Source: Falciphora oryzae
Taxonomy: Eukaryota; Ascomycota; Sordariomycetes; Magnaporthales; Magnaporthaceae
DNA: 64,000 nucleotides
Direction of reading: 5' to 3'
NCBI GenBank assembly: GCA_000733355.1
Contig: JNVV01000019.1
Coordinates: 477,047 to 541,046, forward strand
This document shows, piece by piece, positions 22,514 to 36,101 of the stretch. Both the position numbers and the translations under genes were made by a program. The notes beneath the pieces were generated by a model. That model saw only the letters and a list, made by a program, of their open reading frames with translations, made no database searches and was not told the origin of the DNA. Every line of letters starts with the position of its first letter. The stretch's first letter is position 1.

Positions 22514-24238
22514 ATGACACGGAGTCGGATCCTAGTGAGACGCATAGGGAATCCGGGACCGCCGCCCAAGGCTGCTGGCTGGAATCGCCCCCGAGCCCCC
22601 CCGGTGCCGCCTCTGTCGCCGGCAAGACCCAAGCCGCCGCAGCACACCCCCAACCCGTTTGCCAGCCTCATCGCGCCGCAGCAACAGGAGAACCAACCGC
22701 GGCCAGACTCCCAGCCGCCCGCTGCCGCTCCTCCGCCGCCCTCGTGGCCCGACATTGCAAGCTTTGCCAACACCCCCACCGACGCCGCCCACCAGAGCCC
22801 GCCCCCGCCCAACAGGGAATCGAGTGCGTGGCTGACGAGGTCGCTGGTGTCGCGTCGCGCGCGCAAGGAGAACTCGGCCAAATGGCCCCGCGGTGGCAGC
22901 GGCGACACCACGCCGCACCGCTGGCCCGAGTTGACCCCGAGCGGCGGCAGGCCTGCTGAGCGGCCGCCGTCGTCGTCGCTGTCGCAGCCCCGGCCCGCCG
23001 AGAAGCCGGCGGCGCTCTACCTCTCGGCCACCTCGACCTCGCTGCTGCCCTCCGACTTCTACCGCCTGGCGCCCCAGTCGGACCACGTCCACTTCTGGAC
23101 CACCCGCAACAGCCTCCGCGCCGTCCTGCAGGCCCGCCACCCCGTCACCCACCAGCCCCTGGGCCACTACACCCTGATATTCGACTCGGCCGCGGCTGCC
23201 GCCGCCTACCTCGACGCCGCCCGCCGCCTGCACCTGCGCTCCGCGGAGCCGGGCGTCCTCGGCCTCCCCACCGCCCGCGTGCCCCGCGCCACCCTGCCCT
23301 TTCGCGTCCGCAAGGTCGGCCTCGGCACCCCGTCCTGGGGCAGGCGCCCGCTCTCGGGCGGCGACGACGGTAGCCCAGGAGTCGACTCCTCCTCGGACGG
23401 CAGGGGCCCGTCGACCACGCCGGGCGGGCACGCAAAGGACGACTTCCTGGCCTCGTGGCCCGAGTTCCTCGGCCACGCCTTCGACGTGCGCTCCTTCACC
23501 CTCGCACCACCCAGCGTCCCGCTGACCATGCGCGTGCGCCCGCTGGCCGAGCCGGGGGGCGAGAAGGGCGCTTACGACGACGACGACCTCGGCCTCGACG
23601 CCGCCGTCCTCTACGGCGACGGCAGCTCCGCCCGCTCCTCCTCAAGCAAAAACAAAGACCCCGGCGCCGGCCCGGACGCCTGGACCCGCTCCCCCGGCTT
23701 CGAGTGGGGCCGGTCGCTGGGCGGCGAGATGTCGCGCGCCGTGCGCAACCGCGACTTTGAGGTGACGCAGGTCCTGTGCTCCTTCGACGACGTCGGCGGC
23801 GACACCTCCGGGGGGCTGACCCGCCAGGGCGCCACCTTACCCTCGGTCGGCCGCCTGATCGACCTGGACGGCCGCAGGCGGAACCTGACCTGGCGCCTGC
23901 GCCCCTCGGACGCCGTCCTGCCCGTCCGCGGCGACGTCACGGCCGGCGGGGCCCTGGGCGCCGCCGACGTGTCCATCGAGGACATCGAGGCCGCCCTCTC
24001 CGCCGGCGTCGACCTCACGGGCGACCTGCTGCGCTACAGCAGCGCCCGGCAGCCGCAGCCCGACGAGGACGAGGACGCCGACGCCTTCTTTGGGCCCAAG
24101 GACGAGCCCAGGTACAAGCGCTACCTCCTCTCGTTCCAGGACGCCGCCGAGGCGAAGCGCTTCGCCCGCGAGTGGCACAAGAGGAAGGTGCTCGTCAAGG
24201 GCGAGGTCTGGAGGGTCAACGCCACCGCTCTCTGGTAG
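22514..24238 (+). CDS. Unknown fungal protein, possibly mitochondrial and RNA-binding
   Basis: Intronless, 574 residues; I do not recognise a named family. The ATG at 22514 is the first in this frame. The N-terminus (MTRSRILVRRIGNPG) is Arg-rich with no acidic residues, as in mitochondrial presequences, followed by about 150 residues of Pro-rich linker. Two separated segments look like the last helix-strand part of an RRM: YTLIFDSAAAAAAYLDAARR at about 218-237 and YLLSFQDAAEAKRFAREWHK at about 537-556. Between them are a block containing VPLTMRVRPL and a Gly/Asp-rich linker. An RNA-binding mitochondrial role is inference from these features only. It converges with SEC4 across 1.15 kb. Confidence 0.75.
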   Translation: MTRSRILVRRIGNPGPPPKAAGWNRPRAPPVPPLSPARPKPPQHTPNPFASLIAPQQQENQPRPDSQPPAAAPPPPSWPDIASFANTPTDAAHQSPPPPNRESSAWLTRSLVSRRARKENSAKWPRGGSGDTTPHRWPELTPSGGRPAERPPSSSLSQPRPAEKPAALYLSATSTSLLPSDFYRLAPQSDHVHFWTTRNSLRAVLQARHPVTHQPLGHYTLIFDSAAAAAAYLDAARRLHLRSAEPGVLGLPTARVPRATLPFRVRKVGLGTPSWGRRPLSGGDDGSPGVDSSSDGRGPSTTPGGHAKDDFLASWPEFLGHAFDVRSFTLAPPSVPLTMRVRPLAEPGGEKGAYDDDDLGLDAAVLYGDGSSARSSSSKNKDPGAGPDAWTRSPGFEWGRSLGGEMSRAVRNRDFEVTQVLCSFDDVGGDTSGGLTRQGATLPSVGRLIDLDGRRRNLTWRLRPSDAVLPVRGDVTAGGALGAADVSIEDIEAALSAGVDLTGDLLRYSSARQPQPDEDEDADAFFGPKDEPRYKRYLLSFQDAAEAKRFAREWHKRKVLVKGEVWRVNATALW

Positions 24239-25395
24239 TATCCCCAAGTTACGAGGGTCAACGGGCGCCGGGGCCTTTTGTATTATAATGTTTTGTTTAC
24301 TTTTCTCCACCGGCTATCTATCTGAAAGATCATAGACCAGAGACATCGTTTAGGCTCGTGCCATGTGCATATGGTCTGGGCCAGCTGACAGTGTATACAA
24401 GGGTGCAAAAGCGACGATGGCAGACCAAATGCCCGCGATGTTACAAAAAGTTGATGTCATGTAAGCAACAAAAAGTGGGAGAAAATAAAAAAGGCGGGAA
24501 ATACACAAAGCAAGAGTGTAAAAAGAAACATGGAGAGAATAAAAGACACTGGCAGACAAGAAGACAAGTAGACGAATACGGACAGTCTAGAGAGCTCTCC
24601 CTGGCGCAAGTAAATGTAATAAAAGACCCAGATTTCTTCAACCCCAAACATAAAACTCCGTGGCCATCATATATTTGCACTTCCTTCCCCGGACCGACCG
24701 CCCCTTCTCTGATCCATCATGCCCCATGGCCGACAGCCTCCTATGAAAGCAAGAGACGGCAAGTTGGAAGCCATACAAAGATATCGGATGACCACCGCTG
24801 ACAGATGCAGACAGACATGCAAGCAGGTAGATATGATACCCGTGTATAGTGCTTGGAGTGACTTCAGGCGGTTTGTGGTCGTGGTGTGGTGGCAGCCGCA
24901 ACAAAACAAGAGGTAGATATGCAAGGGACATGGTGGGAGTCGGGAAAATGGGGTGTGTGGTATCGCCAAATGAGAACGCGGTCCGTCCCCCGGTCTTTGT
25001 TCCTCCTTATTGCTGAAGTTTATATGTGTCCCAACATCATCATATCAAAACCGAAGGGAAGGGGGACAAACGTAGAAGCCACGAGGTCGTTCTGGCGGTG
25101 CAGCAAAGGCAAAACGGTCCGCCCGCGCCTCGACGCAGACGGTCAGTCCCTTTGCCGCTCCCCAGACCTCCAGAGTTCCCCTCATGGCTTCCGCTTCCCT
25201 AGAATCTGGTGGAGCCCCTGGTCCTTGTTGGATGCGCCGCGTTGCTCAGTTCGTCATCGTCATCGTGAAAGATAGGCTCGGCCCATCAAAATATTAACCG
25301 GCTTTCCACTCCAAGGCTCGCCAGTTCTCGGTCGCCCCATATCATTTCGCGAATGCCCTCCGTCCCCTCCACCGCTCTTTCCGTGTTCTTCAGGT
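24239..25395. other. Convergent 3' region between the unknown gene and SEC4
   Basis: 1.16 kb. The stretch 24470-24580 is A-rich on the plus strand. Small open frames have no recognisable content. No RNA gene seen. Confidence 0.55.
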
Positions 25396-27937
<2,542 letters not shown>

Positions 27938-30083
27938 TCAACGAAGCCATTTGCTGTAGGCCCAGCGGATCCTGTCAAACGCCCGCATCTGCGCCGTGAT
28001 CCCCTTCACATTGACCACGTCCTCGAGATCCTCAAGGAACTCCTTCTCGATGTCGGCCGGCATCATGCCGCGGACGAGCTTCCGGAGCACATGGACCTCA
28101 CACACAAGCAAGCCGTAGTCCTTGTACGGGAGTAGGTTGTCCTGGGACGGGCCCGCAATCGCGTCGGCAAAGATGCGGTCCATGTTGCGTAGAACCCGCA
28201 TCGCCTTGACCGCCCGCTCGCTCCGCCTCAGCCCGCGCCGCCCGCCCATGAGCGTGCGTACGTACTGGAACACGGCCACCGACACGAGCACTCCGGGCGT
28301 GAGTCCTACGAACCCAAACACCAGTTCCTGGCTCTTGAGGAGCGCGTCGATGCCGCTGATGGCTGTCTCGAGGTCCACCTTGGTCTTTTGCACCTGGATC
28401 AGGAGGGACCTGACCAGGTCGCCGCGCACCGCCCCGACGAGCGGCTTCTTCAGCTCCTTTTCGTACGCTCGCAGCACTGTCGTCACGTCGCCCTCGCGCA
28501 CCTTGGCCCTGATCTCGGCAACCTGCCCGTCCGTCAGCGCCGAGCTGCCCTCCCCGACCGCGAGCTCGGGCCGCTCGAGCGCGAACTCCACCACCATCCG
28601 CTCCAGGCTCTCCCGGTCTGCCCGCAGGCTATCGCGGCTCATTATGGCGATCTCGCTGCTGTTGTCGTGCCGGATGGTACCGATGATCTTGCGCACCGGC
28701 TCCACAACCCAGTTGAACCAAAAGTCCCGCGTTGTTGTGCCCAGGTCCGCCACCCACTGCAGGATGTCCTGCTGCCTCCTGACGAGGATGCGCAATATGG
28801 TTGATGACGAGAGCAGGAGCACAGTCGCCGGCAGCCAATATCTCACGGCTCTCGAGGGCCGTCCGTTCTCCTGCACGATCTGCCTGGTGGCGGCCACGTG
28901 ATCCGGCAGGCTGGTGTCCAGGATGGCCATGAGGCGCCGGGCGAGCACCGATGGCTTATGAGTCCCGGCCACGCCCTCGACGTGGACCGAGAGCTCCGGG
29001 TCGTCCTCGACGCCCCGGAACACACGGTTCTCGAACTCGGTCACGCCCGCGTCAACAGCAAGAACCTCCTTGACGATGAGGTCCATGAGTACCACGCTGC
29101 GCTCGACGAAGCCCTGCCACTCGCGGTTGCTGCTCTCGGCCGAGCCGATAGCCCCCTTGGCTTCGTCCTCGGCCCCGAAACTCAGCGCCTCGTCGATCAG
29201 GACACCGAGACCGCTGGCCGTCATATCGCGCAGCCGCCTGAGCTGGGCCTGCTTCCGCTTGGCCTGTGCGCGGCAGAGCGAGATTGGAGACAAAATACTG
29301 CGTTGCACGTTGGTCAGTGACCGCTCGGCGATGCTCTCACGCACGACGCCGTAGAAGCGCGCCCAGCGGGCCGACAGAGGAGTCTGCGATCCGCCGTCTC
29401 CGAAAATGGCCATCGGGGAGTCCTGCATGCGGCGAAGCCGTATTTTGCTCTCGCTGGCCACGTCTTTCGTCCAGTCCCATAGGCGCACCGGCGAAGTCTG
29501 GACGGTGTAGAGACTGCTATAGGTGTACGAGCTGAGAACTTCGTCCCAGTACCATATGTCGTTGCTTAGCGGGATGATCTGGTCAAGAAGCGTGTTGAAC
29601 ATGAGCCCATAGACCTGGAGGGTGGCCTTGCTGATCAGCAGCCAATCGATCTCCGTCTCTTGCGGGCTCTTGGCCTGAAACTCTTCCAGGCCGGCATCCG
29701 CATGCACCAGGCCGGACTGGAGGATGAGACTCCGAATCCTGTCAGCGCCCAGGAGAGGATGGGACGTTGCGGTCGACGAGAGCGTCTTCACGATCCGCAG
29801 CGACTCGGCGACCCGAGGGGACGATAGCACGGCAGCGTTGAACGGAACGGCATAACCGCCCTCGCCCCCGTCCTCGCCCGCCTCTCCATCGCCGTCCACA
29901 AATGCTTCTGGGTCCTGATCCTGGTCATGGACCACCTGCGGTGTGAGGCAAATGCGGTCTATCTGGCTGTCGAGTAGGCGCACACGACTGCGGCAACACC
30001 AGGGTCAGTCGTCGTCCATGCCATCACCCCTGCTCCTCTCCCCCAGCCGGCCCGTCGCAGACTCACTCCTCGACGAAAGACAT
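27938..30083 (-). CDS. NCA2: Nuclear control of ATPase protein 2 (mitochondrial)
   Basis: Mitochondrial inner-membrane protein; in yeast it affects expression of ATP synthase subunits 6 and 8 (family knowledge). Two exons: 30083-30067, coding MSFVE plus two bases, and 29987-27938. The 79 bp intron has a GTGAGT donor and GCAG acceptor, and restores MSFVEDRVRLLDSQIDR. Total 688 residues. Two hydrophobic helices flank the conserved C-terminal region: YWLPATVLLLSSSTILRILV at about 386-405 and FGFVGLTPGVLVSVAVFQYV at about 561-581. The block RDFWFNWVVEPVRKIIGTIR follows the first, typical of the family. The C-terminal RIRWAYSKWLR is also familiar from NCA2 proteins. The tiny first exon is supported by ideal splice sites and correct phase. 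Confidence 0.93.
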
Positions 30084-31566
30084 GGCTGTCTAGATCGCTT
30101 CAACGGGGCGCCCCAAGTCCGCGTAGATGCATTACTTTTTCTTTATTCTACTCGTGTTCGGGATCGTGTTCGCGATGGCTCTTGGTGAGAAAACCGGGAC
30201 TGACTCGGCGGAACGCGCGTGCCCGGTGGCAAAGAGCAAACTGGGTTGGTTTGGCCACCAGTTTGTGTCCCCTGAGGTACTCTGGGGGTGCCCGGGGAGG
30301 GTCTTCTGACAGACAGGGAAATCAAGGGAACATAAACCTAAGAGGAACCACAGTCTCTTTTTGTTTGATGGCAAGAGAGCGACGACTGTGCCCTTTGAGA
30401 GACTGAAGAAAATGGGGAATGTGGGCTCGCCGGTGGGTTGTGGTTTTCAGCTGCCACTTTTTGCGCGGGGCTATTTTTTATCTGTCGTTTTCAATATTCT
30501 CCTTGGCGCCTCTGCTCCTTCCTGTATACAGCGACTTCACAGAAATGAGAACCGAGAAACGGAGACTGAAAGAGATCACCAAGCAACAACCTTGGGTTTG
30601 GTGCAAAATGTAAGATGTGTAGGGGAGTAACGAAAACTAGTGAAACGTCCCGGGCTGAACGCTCGGAACTGGAAAGACATGACAAACGCGGGGGCTACTC
30701 GTGGACGCAAGCTTACCTGGTACGGGTAGTTCAGGAAGGCGTGCTAGCTGTCGTGTGCGACTGCAAGCACAAGGATACAAGGCGCTCTGTCCGGCCGAAG
30801 CTGGAAGTGCGCAAAAGAAATCCAGACGGAGAACCGCATACTTGGACACCTGTCACAAGATGTTGCCCACAGCCAAAATATTGAAATGCGTGCTTGCCCA
30901 GTCCGGTCACGATCGACACTAGCTTACATAATCTAGCAACGGCCGGGCCGCATGGATGAGCTCAGTGGCAGAAATATTCCTGTATCGAAGCGCGCAACAG
31001 TTGCATTTCAGACAGAGGGTTCTCAAAAGAGAGCCCGAACACATGCCAATTGATCTGATAAAAGCATTTGCTCATTCATTTATCATCCGTTGTTCATCCA
31101 TTTGACGTGTGCGCCACAACAACGGGCGAAGCCGCGCCAGATCCGGTGGGACGGAAGCCCGGAAAGGACAGGCTGCAGGTGGTGCCATGCCTCGCTCAGT
31201 GGGCCTGGAATGGTCGACAGGCCCTCCCCATTGGTGGCTCGGTCGGCTTTTGGTTGGGAATGCGCAAATGTGGTGCCATCCGGATGGGCCTTTTCCATTT
31301 CCCACTGTCGGTCTCCAGGGTCGCGGAAGATTGCATTGGCCCGTCAGAATAAAAATCAACCCTCCTTTTTCTTGCTCCCTTGGGCCCTTGTCACCGCCTA
31401 GACGACCCCTTTTTCCGCCATTGTCTCGAGGGTGCCTCTCTTTTCCATCTTATTTTCTTTCCTTTCCTCTCAGGACTGTCGACTATTGTCCAAGGAGTGA
31501 CCGACCCGACTTGCCTGTTTTCTTCCCCGCTATACCACCGAATCTGCTGTACGGCCGCTGGAGAAG
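30084..31566. other. Divergent promoter region, NCA2 and ERG25
   Basis: 1.48 kb between divergent genes, containing both promoters. The part just before ERG25 (31360-31480) is pyrimidine-rich. A 60-codon ATG frame at 30127-30309 has a hydrophobic N-terminus but no other support. I could not identify a sterol-response element with confidence. Confidence 0.5.
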
Positions 31567-32705
31567 ATGTCTGGCGCCGCCGCCATGGACGCCATGTACG
31601 TGTTCCCGCGCTGCATGATCTGATGCCGCGAATCGGACCGTCCGGGAAGCTGCCCAGGCGGTCTCTGCGCAATCTTATACTGACAGCAGAACCCAATTCG
31701 TCGCCTGCAGAAAGAACGCGACCCTCGCGTCGGGGATCCTAAACGGGACTACCGATTACTTCTCCGTTTATGAGGAGGTCTCCAAGAACTATGTTGCTCT
31801 CAGCGCCGTCGAGCGCCTTTGGGCGGTATGTCGATATCCATCCCCGTCCTCTAGGTCCCAACAGAAGACAAGTTTGGGCTGACCAAGCTGGTTCGCGCTT
31901 CACACAGGCATGGTACCTCTGGATGCAGAACGATACGCTGGCAACGGGCATCATGAGCTTCGTCATGCACGAGGTTGTCTACTTCGGCCGCTCGCTCCCC
32001 TGGATCGTCATCGACGCGATCCCCTACTTCAACCGGTGGAAGATCCAGAACCAGAAGGTGCCCACGGCGAAGGAGCAGTGGGACTGCACCATGCTTGTCC
32101 TGTTTGGCCACTTTACTGTCGAGCTGCCCCAGATCTGGGTCTTCCACCCCCTTGCGACCTACTTCGGCCTCGAGTACGGAGTTCCCTTCCCCTCGGTTTG
32201 GACCATGGCCATGCAGATCGCCATATTCTTCGTCATCGAGGATGCATGGCACTACTGGTTCCACAGGGCGCTGCACTACGGGCCCCTGTACAAGGCCATC
32301 CACAAGCTGCACCACACCTACTCGGCACCCTTCGGCCTCGCCGCTGAATACGCATCACCTATCGAAACGATGCTGCTCGGATTCGGTGTCGTCGGAACGC
32401 CTATCATCTGGGTCTCAATCACCGGTGACCTCCACCTTTTCACCATGTACATGTGGATCGTGCTCCGTCTGTTCCAGGCCATCGACGCCCACAGTGGATA
32501 CGACTTCCCCTGGAGTCTGCGCAAGATCCTGCCCTTCTGGGCTGGCGCCGACCACCACGACCTGCACCACGAGCGCTTCATCGGCAACTACGCCTCGAGC
32601 TTCAGGTGGTGGGATTACGTTCTCGACACCGAGGCTGGCGAGGATGCCGCCCGGGCGAGGCGCGAGAAGAAGCTGGCGAAGCTCAAGGCAAAGAAGGCCC
32701 AATAA
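31567..32705 (+). CDS. ERG25: C-4 methylsterol oxidase
   Basis: ER non-haem di-iron oxidase that carries out oxidative removal of the C-4 methyl groups in ergosterol synthesis (family knowledge). Exons 31567-31595, 31711-31825 and 31908-32705 encode 313 residues. Exon 1 ends in codon phase 2 at a GTACGT donor; exon 2 supplies [20 protein letters not shown]; a GTATGT intron then leads to [10 protein letters not shown]. The three histidine clusters of the fatty-acid hydroxylase superfamily are HYWFH (163-167) with H171, HKLHH (180-184) and HHDLHH (264-269). Four hydrophobic segments are visible. The last four residues, KKAQ, form a dilysine ER-retrieval signal. The conserved frame across all three exons makes the model reliable. 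Confidence 0.96.
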
Positions 32706-33070
32706 ATGGCAGGGCATTTTTAGGTCAAGCAAAGCCCTTGCCCTTTTTCTACAGCTTGAGGTCTTGTCTTGTCGATATACAAGCCTCAAGTCATGAGTTG
32801 ATGAGGAAGAGAAGAATCCGAAGATGAGGGCGGAGAGCCTGCGACTGTCCAGCAGCTACTCATCTTGTCACGATTCCATAGAAGGGCCGGCTGATTGGAT
32901 GATGAAGGCGTCCCGATGGTCTCCCCAAGGAGAGCAAATCCGTTCAAAGTACATAATTGGCTACCTCGGCGGCCCAGGTATGACCGAGATTAATAAGAAT
33001 ACAGACTTTAAAAGATATTTTACGATGCCGGATTCGATACCATTGGTGACAAAAATGGACCGCTCTCAAA
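32706..33070. other. Convergent 3' region between ERG25 and the PCD gene
   Basis: 365 bp of 3' flanks; nothing else recognised. Confidence 0.6.
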
Positions 33071-34283
33071 TCACTTCTTGGGCCCACAGCAGTCCCCCGA
33101 GCTCGCCGCGGCGGTGGAGGCCAGGTCCCGAAGGTTGCAGGTCGCCGCCGACCCCGGCGACAGCTCCTGCTGCTGCTCGCCAAATTCCCGAGCCAGGTCA
33201 TCGCATCTGGCGGCCAGCTCGATGTCCTGTGCTGACAACCCCTTAGGGTTGTGGGTAGTCCAGCGTATGTACGTCGTGTTATACACCTAAAAGGAAAGTA
33301 ATAACACGAGCGGTGAGACGGTCGGCCGATAATTTAGTCAGCTGGATACAAAAACAGCGAGAGCGGAGTGTTCCGCCAAACAGGAGGACGAGGCATGTGG
33401 TGACGTGCCCACATGGGCGTGTGCGTAGAATATGAGAGCCGATGCCGGGCCAGCCGCCTTGGCGGTTCCAAGGCGAACGAACTTACGTTTGACCACTCGG
33501 GATGATGATTCTTGATCTTGCATTGCAGGGACACGGCCGTCATGAAGTCCTGTTGGAATGGTGGCGGCGGCGGGCTCCAGTCAGTCATCCAGGCAGACAG
33601 GCAGGCAGGCAGCGAGTGAGAGAGCAGCAAGCCGTAATGCATCATCCGGGTGTATATAGATAGTGGGTATATAATGCGGCATATAGTAAGAGCACGGTCA
33701 CACACGGCCAGGCGGCGTCCGCTCGGCGATTTGGGTGGCGCCAGACGACGGACACGTCTGTCTCGCTTGCCATGCCGCCTTGCCGCCTTGCCGCCTCACA
33801 TGCGCGCTATCGTGGTGTCATCCTTGGTCCTTGGAAGGGGAGCAGACGACGCGTAGGTAGGACAGTCGGACCATGATGAGTCAGGGACTCGGGAGTTTTT
33901 TTTTTTTTTTTTTTTTTACCATAGGTGAGACGCAATATTCATCTTGCATCTTGCATGAAGGGACGACCTAACAAGGAGGAACTGACCCAGGTCTTGGCGA
34001 ACGTCTTGAACCTGAAGCTCCGCTCCAGGCCTCCGCCGTCGGCCGTCAGCGCCCAGCGACCGCCGGAGACGGAGGACGAGGCGAGCAGAGGCGCCAGCGC
34101 GGCGTCGAGCTGCGCGGCGTCGGACCCGGCCGCGTATGTGGGGCGGGGCTTGTCCATGGCGGCGGCGGCGGTTGAATACCGGAAATGCGTAGGCGGCAAT
34201 AGCCGTGCTGTCGCTGGTCGTGTGATTCTTGCAGCCGCGGTGCAGAGACGGGCGGTTGTTGGTGTGGGCAGACGGGGCGGCAT
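33071..34283 (-). CDS. Pterin-4a-carbinolamine dehydratase
   Basis: Dehydrates 4a-hydroxytetrahydropterin and so recycles pterin cofactors (family knowledge). Exons 34283-33987, 33549-33487 and 33286-33071; introns of 437 and 200 bp, the first unusually long and holding a 22-base T tract. The active-site signature is complete: HHPEWSNVY (114-122), H132 in WTTHNPKG and D141. The core RSFRFKTFAKTW-DFMTAVSLQ spans the first splice. Two in-frame start codons exist: 34283 gives 191 residues with an Arg/Ala-rich, acid-free leader resembling a mitochondrial presequence; 34157 (MDKPRPTY) gives 149 residues, closer to the usual family size. The C-terminus ends in an unusual SGDCCGPKK tail. Filamentous fungi often carry this gene; its in vivo role there is unclear. 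Confidence 0.9.
33896..33917. repeat. Poly(T) tract, 22 bases, inside PCD intron 1
   Basis: Homopolymer within the 437 bp first intron of the dehydratase gene, near its donor end. On the transcribed (minus) strand it reads as poly(A). Confidence 0.9.
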
Positions 34284-36077
34284 GCTGACTTTGTTTTGCC
34301 GCCTTGCGTATGCCTCGATGAATGGTGTCTACACTGAATTTCGGGCTTTGATGGCGGAGAATCCGCCTCTGGTGTGGTCCCATGCCAGCAAAGAAAGCCA
34401 GGCCTGGGAACGGGCTTGACAGCACGCGGCTCACCCGCCGGCTCCACTATCCGTCCATCAATGTCGTCTGGTGGCACTGACAAGCAGCCCTAATCCATCG
34501 TCTGACTGTAGTAAATTGATCGAGCTCAGAAGCAATCCCTCGCGAGAACCCTTCGCCGCGGCCCGCCGGATCCTTCACGGATTCTCGGAGAATTAATCTG
34601 CGCTGTTTCTGCTTCCTTTTTCATTCTCGAACACTTTCGTGACCGATCCCGTCGTGAATAGAAGTCAACCGGCCAAGGCTGCGTGCGGCGTGGACCCGAT
34701 CCTCACAATTGATGTCAGCCCTCGGACTTCTCCTGGATTGCTGGTGTCCACAGCCACTTAGCCCGAATCCCGTCCGAGTTCCAATGCGAGCCGTCTCCCC
34801 GTTGCTGAAGCTACCAGGGTAGAAAGAGGACCTAGGGTGTGCATAGGGAAGTGAAAGTATAAGTAGACACCATGGATGAGGTGAGGGGATATGTAAGCCC
34901 CTTCAATCCACTGTCTCAGGGCGCGCCAAGTCCAGTCCTCCTCGCGGACTTTGCAACTATCAAGTTTCTTGTCTGCGGTGCTCTGCACGCGAAAGTTGAA
35001 AGTGCACAATGCCTAAGGATGGGTCGGACATACGACGGCAACACCAGCTTCCAGAAGAGGATAACAACATCATGCCGCGGGTGGGAAAGCGCGTATACCT
35101 GGCATAAGTGCATGCCCTGCATGCCATCTTGCCTCATCCTTCCCCTCTTCCGCGCGCGTGTTCTCGATGAAGTGAGCTGGATCCGGCAGCCATGCGGGAA
35201 CCCGTTCTACTTACTGCCTTAAGGCCTGTCGGGGCTTGCCCGCAGGTGTGGAGATTGGTTACCTGGACATTTAGGGGCTCGTGACATATGTGAGCCATTG
35301 TCACGTATCCCCATATCATGACGATAAGGGTATCTTACCCGCACTCCCCATGGATGTGTGTTCTTCTAATTTGTCTTCCATCTGCCCTTACAAATACCAA
35401 CTGGATGATTATGTGTGTTCAGCCGCTAGACACACCTGGGTTTCAAGATTTTCTCGCTTTACGTTGTCTTTTGCTGACGTTGGCCGGGCATTCATGACGA
35501 ACCCTTCAGCGGCGCCAGGGGGAGTCAGATGGCTCTCAGTTGCTCCCGGAGCATGCCCTTTCGGGTGTGATTTGGTTACGAGGCTCAAGCGTTTGCTCCC
35601 CGAGTTGCCGCGGACTTGCCTCATCACCATACTAGGCCCGATGGCGATGACGAGACTCGAACCAGATTTGGTCGTCAGATCGTAGAGGATGCGGCTCGGA
35701 TCGAGCGTGAAGACCTTCAATAGGGTCACGATAGATGCTGTCCGCTATTGGTCTGTCTTCGGTATCATCTCGGACAGTGTCTCGGCGCCCGGTCCGAAGT
35801 TGGCGACCAGCCAAGGGCCGCACCGGGAGAGGAATATTGGGTTGAGAAATATCAGAACTAGGTGAAGAGTTTCGATGTTTCCATCAGCGTAAAACCCTCC
35901 GCACTACTGGGTATCAATGCCGCGCCGCTTGTGACTCTGTGCAAGGCCTTTCCTTGTAGTCAAGGCCCCTGATACGCCTGGGAAGTCTCCGACCGCATCA
36001 GGGGCTCGGCCGCGACTACCCATGGGGCAACACTGTATCGCTTGCAGAATCACCGCGTACCAGCAGAATAACCTCAT

Positions 36078-36101
36078 CGCAAATACCTACCTAGGTATTT
36101 A
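36078..36101. repeat. Short inverted repeat, AATACCTA / TAGGTATT
   Basis: Near-perfect palindrome with a one-base centre (AATACCTACCTAGGTATT). It could form a small hairpin or be a symmetrical binding site. It is isolated in gene-poor DNA. Confidence 0.7.

Noticed and set aside
22532..23476. 314-codon minus-strand frame in the 22514 gene
   Set aside because: Gly/Arg-rich antisense shadow without start context or domain.
35630..35670. tRNA T-arm-like GGTTCGAGTC on the minus strand
   Set aside because: The flanking bases do not pair into a T stem and no acceptor, D or anticodon arms are found upstream.
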